64,000 nucleotides of DNA from Ctenosaura bakeri. Lineage: Eukaryota; Chordata; Lepidosauria; Squamata; Iguanidae. Shown here piece by piece: positions 24,001-36,000 of the stretch (its first letter is position 1; each line of letters opens with the position of its first letter). The DNA lies in the NCBI GenBank assembly GCA_948474755.1, contig CAOLHI010000415.1, forward strand, positions 558,001 through 622,000, given 5' to 3'. The notes under the pieces were generated by a model. The model saw nothing but the letters and a program-made list of their open reading frames with translations, made no database searches and had not been told where the DNA came from. The position numbers and the translations under genes are program-made.

Positions 24001-27000
24001 TAATTGACATGATAGAGATGGGTAAACTTACAATGTTACTAAAAGGAGGAAAATGTGAAAAATTAACAATTACATGGGATGCTGTTATGTTGTATCTCAA
24101 GAACACCTGGGGCGATATAATGATAGCAGTCTTAGATGTCTGAACTTACTAGGTTAATTTTATATGTAAATATTATAAAGAAGCTAAACAAGTAGAATCA
24201 CTTTTTATATTAGATCAAAAGATACAGACTATATAGATAACGCAAATCCAAAGCTTGTTAGGAGAAAATCATAGAGTTGGAAGAGACCCCAGGGGCCATC
24301 CAGTCCAGCCCCCTACTATGCAGGAACACCCATCAAAGCATTCCCAACAGATGGCCATCCAGCCTCTGCTTAAAAGCCTCCAAGGAAGGAGACTCCACTA
24401 CACTCCGAGGCAGCATATTTTACTGCCGGACAGCCCTGACCGTCAGGAAGTTCTTCCTGAAGATCAGGTGGAATCTCCTTTCCTGCAGTTTGAATCCATT
24501 GCTCCTTGTCCTGGTCTCTGGAGCAGCAGAAAACAAGCCCGTTCCCTCCTCAACGTGACATCCCTTCCAATATTTAAAAATGGCTATCATTTCCCCTCTT
24601 AACCTTCTCTGCCCAAATGCAGGACCCTATATTTCTCTCTGTTGAAATTCATTTTGTTAGCTTTGGCCCAGCTCTCCAATCTGTCAAGGTCGTATCGAAA
24701 TTTGATCCTATCCTCCGGTGTATTAGCAACCCCTCCCAGTTTGGTATCATCTGCAAAATGATATGTAATATCAGTGTATGTAATAAGGATGAAAGGTGAT
24801 TGTGATCACTTCTTTTTAAGTGTTATGAGACTTTTTATATATATAAAAATAAATAAGAAAAGAATAGAGACACAGACTAATGCATCAGTGACGGGGTGCT
24901 GTTGACCAATGTACAGTGCACGATGCACAATGTGCAACTGCAATGCACAACTGCAGTGTTGCTGAACATGCAACTTCGATTCTCATGCTATCAGCAAAAT
25001 TATTTCTGTTGCACTCTGATGATAAGGAATTGGCTCACATCTATAGCACAGTGTATCCTTGCCTATGTCACCGACAGGATGCCAGCCAAGGGCTAGCTTT
25101 TTGTTAGTGACCTTTGTGGACTTAATTCCAAATTACATGCATGCACATCCTTTTTTTTTTTTGGATGAGGTACAGAGGTATATTCTTTTCCCCTTCTGCT
25201 CTGTCCCCAAACTCTCCGCCTCCTGCCGCCAGCAGCTGTCCAGAAGAAGCAGCCGCTACTTCTTACTAGGAAAGGCAATTCAGATCATGAAGATATGGCT
25301 ACTCTGGGTTCCACGAACTGAGTCCTGCTGGTACTCCATGGCCTGAATCGCCTCCCCACCGGTAAACTGCGGCCGCAGAAGATCCTCCTAGGCCATTTTT
25401 TCCTCCCACACATCCATGTTTTTCTCCACAAAATAACTTTCTTCACAACACTTCAGGATGTCCAAACATGGGGAGATGACTACAGAAGAAGATTTGGGTT
25501 CTCTTGAAATGGAAGGATGAGAAGATGAAATAACAGAAGATTTACATCTCTAGCTTGGAGAAGTTACTTTTCTTGGACAAATGCCCCTATCACCTTTTTC
25601 ACCCCCAGGAAAAAAGACACCGCTCTAGAAGGTACAGAACACTTCCTCTCCCCAACAGCTTCAAATATAGTTGCATCGGTGCAACCAAGTTCACACCACC
25701 AGAAACCATACGGACAATTACAACCATAGATTGAAAGGGTTGCCTATTGTCACAAAGATTCTTTTTGGGGGCAAGGGTGGGGGAGAGTCATACCCTGGAA
25801 TCTCACATTTGTTCCTTTTGTGTTGTCATAACAACTCGGGGCAGGGGGAAACTTCTATTTTTTTTAAAAAAAATGATCATCCTGACCCTATTTTTAGAAA
25901 CTGGTTGTCAAGACTACATAGTATGCTGAGTTTATTACAAAAAGAAAATCAGTCCATATTAGTGGGATCTGCAGTATATGTATATTTGCAGATGATACCA
26001 AATGAGGTGGGGAATAGCTAATACCCCAGAGAAAAGAAGCAGGATTCAAACTACCTTGACAGCCTGGAGAGCTGAGCCAAAACTAACAGAATGGATTTCA
26101 AAGGGGATAAATGTAAGGTACTACATCTAGGCAACGTCCCAGTTTTCTTCTTAGGGCTCCAGGAGCCATTCACTGTTTTCCCCTCATCTCCTCTTAATCC
26201 TCAAAATAACCCCCCTGGGGTATGTTAAGATGTGAGATTTCGACTCTCCTAAAATCAAGCAGTAATTTTGGTGGCTCAAGAGGGGATTTGAACCAAGGTA
26301 TCTCCAGCCCTTGTTCAATGTTCTTTCTTTTTTTTATATAAATCTAAAGTTTTATTGAGACAAAAAGACAGCTCAGTATGAAGTTAAAATTGAAACACTT
26401 TTAAGTTTTAGACAACACATGCTTTTATTTTAAAAAAGGTTTGTACATACATTTCTACCTACATACTGCCCTGTGAAGGAGAAAGATTTTAAGAGGGGAC
26501 ATGATAGCCATGTTTAATATTTGAAGGGATGCCACGTAGAGGAGGGAGAGGGCTTGTTTTCTGCTGCTCCAGAGACCAGGACAAGGAGCAATGGATTCAA
26601 GCTGCAGGAAAGGAGATTCCACCTGAACCTCAGGAAGAACTTCCTGACCGTCAGGGCTGTCCGGCAGTGGAATCTGCTGCCTCGGAGTGTAGTGGAGTCT
26701 CCTTCCTTGGAGGTTTTTAAGCAGAGGCTGGATGGCCATCTGTCAAAGGGAGTGCTTTGAGGGTGTTCCTGCATGGCAGGGGGTTGGACTAGATGGCCCC
26801 TGGGGTCTCTTCCAACTCTGCATTTCTATGATTCTATGAAAGAGATGGTGGCTTGCTAAGGTTCAGCAAAGTTATACCCTTTGTAAAAACAAAGTCTGCT
26901 TGAGTAAAAAATGAAGAGCAAGGAAAACAATCACTAATGCCCAAGTCTGAACAGAAAGCTGTTTACTGAATGTTTAAAATCCACTGTGCTGTAAAGGTAA

Positions 27001-30000
27001 ATTTCACCCCTACTTTCTTTCCCTGCTCCCAACACCTTGATTTTCAAGGTCACCTACGTACAAGAAAATAAACATCATCCAGGACTCCAAAGTTTCTGGA
27101 TGGTGGGCAAAATAAAAACAACAATGCAGAGGAAACAGGGAAAAAATTCAGTAAATTTGTGAACTGACTGCTCTTATTTCATCAAAAATATCCAAGGAAG
27201 ATCTCTCCTCTTTTAATTTTAGAAAGGTGACAATTCTGGCATCTGGCTCCATTAATAATTTCATGTGGCTATTTTAACCAACGCGTATGGACCAGCCTTT
27301 CTGTTAATTGTTCAATGTTCTAAACGCCTACGCCATATTTGTTGCTGGCCTGCCCACTTCCCCCTTCATGGACTCATGCAATTTGGTACTAAACAGAAAT
27401 TAGAAAAATTTCACTTGTCTCCAAAATTCTCTCTTTGGAGGCTGGCCATTCTATCACTGAGGAACCTGCGTGGTGCAAAGATTTGGATTGCCAAGCATGT
27501 TGCCCATCTTTCACATTCATCCCAACCCAAGCAGGGGTTTGATGGATGACAAGAGAGTTTGTCCATAGGGGACTGCAATTTCCCTTCTTCTGATACACAT
27601 GGAATCATAAGAGTTGGAAGAGACCCCAGGGGCCATCCAGTCCAACCCCCTGCTATGCAGGACACCTGCATAGCATTCCCAACACATGGCCATCCAGGCT
27701 CTGCTTAAAAACCTCCAAAGAAGGAGACTCCGCCACACTCCACTGAGGCAGCAGATTCCACTGCTGGACAGCCCTGACCGTCAGGAAGTTCTTCCTGAGG
27801 TTCAGGTGGAATCTCCTTTCCTGCAGCTTGAATCCATTGCTCCTCGTCCTAGTCTCTGGAGCAGCAAAGAACAAGCCCGCTCCCTCCTCAACATGACATC
27901 CCTTCAAATATTGAAACGTGGCTCTCATGTCCCCTCTTACACTTCTCTTCTGCAGACTAAACTTCCCCAGCTCTCTAAGCTGCTCCTCATAGGGCTTAAT
28001 GGCTTCCAGACCCTTCACCATTCTGGTCGCCCTCCTCTGGACACATTCCAGCTTGTCAACATCAAAAGACATTTCTCTGTCTCAAAGCTATGGGAGAAAT
28101 ATGCTCTTTTGGTGGCGTCACTGATTTAGCCACTGACCCAAGCTATGCAATAGTATGGTGCACGGTGAAAGGGAGCAGCACTTTTAAAGATAAGTATGGA
28201 GAAGCAGCCCACTCAAAATCCCAGTAACAAAAATGCACCTTATGGAACCCCGAGATTTGTAGTTCCGTGGGATGTTTAGAATTCTCTGCCAGAGAGTTCT
28301 AGTACCTTCTCAAACTGCCAGCACCAAGATTCCAAAAAGCATGGCTATTTTAAGTGGTATCAAAGTGCTATAATTTTGTAGAGGAAGGAGACCCTGGCCT
28401 TTTTGAGGTTGCCTTGCTGCTGAGAGGAGAACGTGGCCAGAAACCTACATGCCTGATGGCTTCCATGACAGTGGGGTGGAGAATCCTCTCCAGAGTCTGA
28501 ACTTTAAAGGAATAGAGTTTAAAGAGCACCTTGGAGGATGATGGTGATGATAGTAGCAAATACTAATAATAACAATAATAATAACAACAATAATAAGAAC
28601 AGCATAATAGAGTTGGAAGAGACCAGCGAGTCCAACCCCCTGCCATGCAGGAACACACCATGTTTATTTTTGACCCACCTCTTCCCCTGGACCAAGGTGG
28701 GGAACAACAAGATTAAAATACAAGTTAAATCTTGGAGTGAAAACGGGAAGGGTTCACTAGCCCATCACAGAAGCCACCAGACACCGCTGGCTACTTTGGA
28801 AGTTAGCTGCCTGACTTACCAGGCGGCACTTTTGTGGCTTGGGCTGATGGCGGTGGTGGTGCTGCAGCCTCCACAGTGTCCCCCAGGGCTGTCCAGTTGG
28901 CCTGCCCTGCCATGCAGCTTCCCAGCCATATGACCAGCCCTCCTGGGTACTTCCTCATACCCAGAAGCCTTCCTGCAGCCGGAAAAAGCTCCCAGCCAAT
29001 CAGTTTAAACCTGCTGGTTTGAATGGCTTGGCTGCTTCTGACCAGGCCAGAGGGCTATGAAGTTTTCCCTCTGGTCCAGCCATTTTGTAGTTAGTTGGGC
29101 TCTCCTCTCCCCAGCCAATCAGTTTAAACCTGCTGGTTTGAATGGCTTGGCTGCTTCTGCCAGGCCAGAGGGCTATGAAGTTTTCCCTCTGTTCCAGCCA
29201 TTTTGTAGTTAGCTGGGCTCCCCTCTCCCCAGCCAATCAGTTTAAACCTGCTGGTTTGAACGGCTTGGCTGCTTCCGCCTTGGCCAGAGCGCTATGAAGT
29301 TTTCCCTCTGGTCCAGCTATTTTGTAGTTAGTTGCGCTCTTCTCTCCCCAGCCCATCAGTTTAAACCTGCTGGTTTGAATGGCTTGGCTGCTTCTGACCA
29401 GGCCAGAGGGCTATGAAGTTTTCACTCTGGTCCAGCTATTTTGTAGTTAGTTGGGCTCCCTCCCCCAGCCAATCAGTTTAAACCTGCTGGTTTGAATGGC
29501 TTGGCTGCTTCCGCCTGGGCCAGAGGGCTATGAAGTTTTCCCTCTGGTCCAGCAATTTTGAAGTTAGTTGGGCTCTTCTCTCCCCAGCCCATCAGTTTAA
29601 ACCTGCTGGTTTGAATGGCTTGGCTGCTTCCGCCTGGGCCAGAGGGCTATGAAGTTTTCCCTCTGGTCCAGCTATTTTGTAGTTAGTTGGGCTCTCCTCC
29701 CCCAGCCAATCAGTTTAAACCTGCTGGTTTGAATGGCTTGGCTGCTTCCGCCTGGGCCAGAGGGCTATGAAGTTTTCCCTCTGGTCCAGCTATTTTGTAG
29801 TTAGTTGGGCTCTTCCTCTCCCCAGCCCATCAGTTTAAACCTGCTGGTTTGAATGGCTTGGCTGCTTCCGCCTGGGCCAGAGGGCTATGAAGTTTTCCCT
29901 CTGGTCCAGCTATTTTGTAGTTAGTCGGGCTCTTCTCTCCCCAGCCAATCAGTTTAAACCTGCTGGTTTGAATGGCTTGGCTGCTTCCGCCTGGCCAGAG

Positions 30001-33000
30001 GGCTATGAAGTTTTCCCTCTGGTCCAGCAATTTTGAAGTTAGTTGGGCTCTTCTCTCCCCAGCCCATCAGTTTAAACCTGCTGGTTTGAATGGCTTGGCT
30101 GCTTCCGCCTGGGCCAGAGGGCTATGAAGTTTTCCCTCTGGTCCAGCTATTTTGTAGTTAGTTGGGCTCTCCTCCCCCCAGCCAATCAGTTTAAACCTGC
30201 TGGTTTGAATGGCTTGGCTGCTTCTGACCAGGCCAGAGGGCTATGAAGTTTTCACTCTGGTCCAGCTATTTTGTAGTTAGTTGGGCTCCTCTCCCCAGCC
30301 AATCAGTTTAAACCTGCTGGTTTGAATGGCTTGGCTGCTTCTGACCAGGCCAGAGGGCTATGAAGTTTTCCCTCTGGTCCAGCCATTTTGTAGTTAGTTG
30401 GGCTCTCCTCTCCCCAGCCAATCAGTTTAAACCTGCTGGTTTGAATTGATTGGCTGCTTCTGACCAGGCCAGAGGGCTATGAAGTTTTCCCTCTGGTCCA
30501 GCCATTTTGAAGTTAGTTGGGCTCCCCTCTCCCCAGCCAATCAGTTTAAACCTGCTGGTTTGAATGGCTTGGCTGCTTCCGCCTGGGCCAGAGGGCTATG
30601 AAGTTTTCCCTCTGGTCCAGCCATTTTGTAGTTAGTTGGGCTCCCCTCTCCCCAGCCAATCAGTTTAAACCTGCTGGTTTGAATGGCTTGGCTGCTTCTG
30701 CCTTGGCCAGAGCGCTATGAAGTTTTCCCTCTGGTCCAGCTATTTTGTAGTTAGTTGGGCTCTCCTCTCCCCAGCCAATCAGTTTAAACCTGCTGGTTTG
30801 AATTGATTGGCTGCTTCTGACCAGGCCAGAGGGCTATGAAGTTTTCCCTCTGGTCCAGCCATTTTGTAGTTAGCTGGGCTCCCCTCTCCCCAGCCAATCA
30901 GTTTAAACCTGCTGGTTTGAACGGCTTGGCTGCTTCCGCCTGGGCCAGAGCGCTACGAAGTTTTCCCTCTGGTCCAGCCATTTTCTAGTTAGTTGGGCTC
31001 CCCTCTCCCCAGCCCATCAGTTTAAACCTGCTGGTTTGAATGGCTTGGCTGCTTCCGCCTGGGCCAGAGGGCTATGAAGTTTTCCCTCTGGTCCAGCTAT
31101 TTTGTAGTTAGTTGGGCTCTCCTCCCCCCAGCCAATCAGTTTAAACCTGCTGGTTTGAATGGCTTGGCTGCTTCTGACCAGGCCAGAGGGCTATGAAGTT
31201 TTCACTCTGGTCCAGCTATTTTGTAGTTAGTCGGGCTCTTCTCTCCCCAGCCAATAAGTTTAAACCTACTGGTTTGAATGGCTTGGCTGCTTCCGCCCGG
31301 GCCAGAGGGCTATGAAGTTTTCCCTCTGGTCCAGCCATTTTGTAGTTAGTTGGGCTCCCCTCTCCCCAGCCAATCAGTTTAAACCTGCTGGTTTGAATGG
31401 CTTGGCTGCTTCTGCCTTGGCCAGAGCGCTATGAAGTTTTCCCTCTGGTCCAGCTATTTTGTAGTTAGTTGGGCTCTCCTCTCCCCAGCCAATCAGTTTA
31501 AACCTGCTGGTTTGAATTGATTGGCTGCTTCTGACCAGGCCAGAGGGCTATGAAGTTTTCCCTCTGGTCCAGCCATTTTGTAGTTAGCTGGGCTCTCTCT
31601 CCCCAGCCAATCAGTTTAAACCTGCTGGATTGAATTGATTGGCTGCTTCCGCCAGGGCCAGAGGGCTATGAAGTTTTCCCTCTGGTCCAGCCATTTTGTA
31701 GTTAGCTGGGCTCCCCTCTCCCCAGCCAATCAGTTTAAACCTGCTGGTTTGAATGGCTTGGCTGCTTCCGCCAGGCCAGAGCGCTATGAAGTTTTCCCTC
31801 TGGTCCAGCCATTTTGTAGTTAGTCGGGCTCTCTCTCCCCAGCCAATCAGTTTAAACCTGCTGGTTTGAATGGCTTGGCTGCTTCCGCCTGGGCCGGAGG
31901 GCTATGAAGTTTTCCCTCTGGTCCAGCCATTTTGTAGTTAGTCGGGCTCTCTCTCCCCAGCCAATCAGTTTAAACCTGCTGGTTTGAATGGCTTGGCTGC
32001 TTCGCCTGGCCAGAGGGCTATGAAGTTTTCCCTCTGGTCCAGCCATTTTGTAGTTAGTCGGGCTCTCTCCCCCAGCCAATCAGTTTAAACCTGCTGGTTT
32101 GAATGGCTTGGCTGCTTCCGCCTGGGCCGGAGGGCTATGAAGTTTTCCCTCTGGTCCAGCCATTTTGTAGTTAGTTGGGCTCCCCTCTCCCCAGCCAATC
32201 AGTTTAAACCTGCTGGTTTGAATGGCTTGGCTGCTTCCGCCCAGGCCAGAGCGCTATGAAGTTTTCCCTCTGGTCCAGCTATTTTGTAGTTAGTTGGGCT
32301 CTCCTCCCCCCAGCCAATCAGTTTAAACCTGCTGGATTGAATTGATTGGCTGCTTCTGACCAGGCCAGAGGGCTATGAAGTTTTCCCTCTGGTCCAGTCA
32401 TTTTGTAATTAGTTGGGCTCTTTTCTCCCCAGCCAATCAGTTTAAACCTGCTGGTTTGAATGGCTTGGCTGCTTCTGACCAGGCCAGAGCGCTATAAAGT
32501 TTTCCCTCTGGTCCAGCTATTTTGTAGTTAGTTGGACTCCCCTCTGCCCAGAGCTCAGTTCTTCTCTGCATGCCCTCCCTCTTATCTCCCCCCTCCTTTT
32601 CTTTTGTTGTATCCTGTGTTCTGTAGTTAGGTTGTGTCTTTGCCTTTTGCTGTCACAACTTGTAAGGCGGTTGATAGGGGTCCCGGATCTGAGTCTGCTG
32701 TTTCCCCAGGTCACTGGGGCCTCGGGATGCAGGTGGCTGCCAGGAGGGCAGGGTTGGCAGTGGACACATGGCACAGAGTGGGTGTCCGCACCCTGCACTA
32801 CTGGGGGGCCAGGTGGTTTGGACCTGACTCCGGGCAGTCCTAGCTTTGGGTTTTTGGTCTTAGAATCATAGACTCATAGAAATGTAGAGTTGGAGGAGAC
32901 CCCAGAGGCCATCCAGTCCAACCCCCTGCCATGCAGGAACACCCTCAAAGCACTCCCGACAGACGGCCATCCAGCCTCTGCTTTTATCAGTCAACAGGTA

Positions 33001-36000
33001 GGTTGGCCAATGCTGGGATCCGGACCCATGCCCGATCCAGCCCTGTTTTTGCTGTAACCAATAAAGTTGTGGAACTATTTTCATCCAGCTTCAGTGTGTG
33101 GCCTGGTTTATTCCTTGCACTGCACCTCTCAGGCCTGAGCCTGCTAAAAGTTAAGTATAAGAACGCCATCCTACTGGCGATTTTGTGCAAATTTTCTTCC
33201 TCCTTTTTATTTTGTGGGAGGAGGAGCAATTTCTTCTCTGTCAAACTAAAGGGGAGCAATGCAGCAGAAACTCTGTGCAGAGCACTCTTTCTGAACGTAC
33301 GTGTATAAGCCCCCAATGGCCAGCCCCCTATTCATGCCACATGCATGTGTAAGGCACATTGGCCTTTCTACATAGAATCAGAGGAGAGGGGAAGGCTCCA
33401 TCTTGTTCTGGCCCATGCTTCAGGCAGCAAAATGTTCTGGATTTACTCTGCTCCACCTACTCTTAGGTACCAGAAACACAATAAATCATTGCCCTAATCT
33501 TGTGCCTAGTTTGCCCGCCCCTTCTTCTTTTCCTTGGCCATTTCCACACTACACTCTTACAATGCGATTATTCCGCTTTCAACATCCTATGGAATCCTGG
33601 GGTTTGCAGTTTAGGGAGGGGCCGGCTGGCCCCTCCCTAAACTGCAAGCCCCAGGATTCCATAGGATGTTGAAAGTGGAATAATCGCACTATAAGAGTGT
33701 AGTGCAGAAATGGCCCTTGTTACTAGAATTGCTGTTTTGATCCTGGGTTTAGCTCCTTCCCTGCTTCTCTAGAAACGCAGCCTGCATGCCTCTCGTCTCT
33801 AGTGCATACTCTTGCAAATGCAGTGTGCGGCCTGACACGGCTTTGCACGCGCTGTGGCTACCGAGCTGCGTTTTGAATTATTGATAACGCCTCGCAGGGC
33901 AATGCTGTTTTTCAAATGTATCTTTAATTCAACGAACCGCTGTTGACTTGGCCTTTCAACTGACAGAGGACGGAGTTATTGCAGAATAAATGAATCCATT
34001 TCAGGCCCCAGGCAGGGGGAAATCATGCCCCCCAACCTATTTCCTCACTGCATCTCCCATCATCCCCAGCCACTTACTGAATCTACTAATAGGAATTGGA
34101 GTCCATCCTCTGGAAGGCTAGCCATTTCCCCAGTCCCCTTCCAGATGGGGAGAAATGGACTTCATTTATATGCCAAAAATAGGAAGGAACATTCAATAGG
34201 CATGTTCTCCATCAAAGTAGTGGGAATAAGACCATTATATAGAAACACAGAATATCAAGACCTGGAAGAGAGCACAAGAGGCTTCTGCTCCAAACCCCAG
34301 TCATGCAGGAAAACACAGTTAAAGCACTCCCAGAAGATGCCCATCCAACCTCTCTTTAAAGTTCTCCCTTTGAGGCAGTCTTTTCCACCGCTGAACAGCT
34401 CAGCAGGGGCTCAGGGAGGCTCCAAACTCACGGAAATGATCTCTACGTCCCCTATAAATCATTTTTGGGCATTTTGGAGCAAAAACTCCTTTTTTTTAGC
34501 ACCTGAAGGGCCCAAGGGGCCACAAAAACAGCCCTGGGTGGGTCACATTCCACGATCCACACTTTGCCCATCCCTGCAACAAGTAATGAAATTGGTCCCA
34601 GATGGGAATAAAGCCCTATATCTCACTGGGAGGAGGTTGGTGGACAAGCTTTGAAATTGCTTATTTAAATAATGGCTATAAAATACTGCAGAGGCAAACA
34701 TCTTTCTTGTACGTGCAGTAAATCACACGCCCATTCTCCCATTTTAGATACACAAATAGCGCTGAAAAAGAGCAAGGGATCTCTTGCAGTGATTATTGAA
34801 AACTTCAGAGGAAGAAATTGATCAGGGCTGAATACCAATGAGTTTACTTAATTTAGTACATGCTTTAATCAGTGCATTAAAGCTCTGCAGTGCATAAAAA
34901 CAGAGTATGGCTTTGAGATAAAAGATAAAGGCAGAAATCCTCTTCACCTTTACTTAGGAGTAAGCCCCACTGAATTCAATAGGCTTTTCCCCCCCCTAGA
35001 TAAATATATACAGGATTACACATCACAACAAGCCAAATCTTTAAATAAGTGAGGAAGGGCAAATCAGTGTGTAATTTCTGCATCCGTTCACCCCTAAACT
35101 AATTCTGTCCAGTTTTCCCCATCAACCTATGAATTTTTTTTAATGCATGAAAAGTCAATTTTTTATTATATGTATAGAGCATAATATACAGTACAAAATT
35201 AGAATAATATGCAACTTGCCCTAAGATATGAATTTTGTTTGGAGCTTTTGAGCTAAGATCTATGTTGCAAATTATTGAGAAGTCTACCATCCAAAGCATA
35301 ACTGTGTGCTGATTTGCCTATTAACATGCAAAGTGTATGTTAGGCTGGTTCCTTTCATTGAAAAGCCAAATCATAACTCTTCCCCAACTATATATAACAT
35401 AGAGATGGAAACAATATTTGCAAAATATTTGAAACAAATATATTTAAAAAACATAGATTTTCCAAGTGTTGAGAAATCCCAATGAAAGAATGCTGAACTT
35501 ATACAAATCTTCTGCTCAAAATTTGCACATGGTTGCTTTGTGCAAAAAACCTATTCTGCACAAAAAAATTACTGTTTTCTGCACAAAACAACCATGTGTT
35601 AATTTCACACAGAATAAATCGCAAATTATGAATAGGCTTCAAAAACTCTGTGGTTTCAAAAACTGCTGTAAATTAAAATTGCAGCAGCATTGAAGCTGTC
35701 CTTTGTAAACTAAAATTAACAGCAGACAATGCTGTAACTGGAGACTTCTTCTGCACAAAATTTACACATGGTTCTTTTGTTAAAAAACAACAACAGCATC
35801 TTCCTTGCAGAAAACAGCACTTTCTGTATAGAAAAGAATGTCCCCCAAGCCAGACAGAGGGCAACATCTACCCATCTCCTTAGTGGAGCTCTGCAGAAGA
35901 TGTCATAGAATCATAGAATCATAGAAATGTAGAGTTGGAAGAGACCCCAGGGGCCATCCAGTCCAACCCCCTGCCATGCAGGAACACCCTCCAAGCACTC

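Noticed and set aside
29000..32080. Repeated ORFs translating the tandem array
   Set aside because: Unit lengths vary between 115 and 120 bp, so no frame persists across units; the short frames merely mirror the repeat.
28994..32540. CRISPR-like array
   Set aside because: The repeated unit is about 118 bp with no unique spacers and lies in a vertebrate intron; it is a tandem satellite or LTR array.
34025..34654. Plus-strand ORF of 209 codons
   Set aside because: It passes through an old antisense CR1 tail and an unrelated diverged repeat; no domain or conserved motif is seen.
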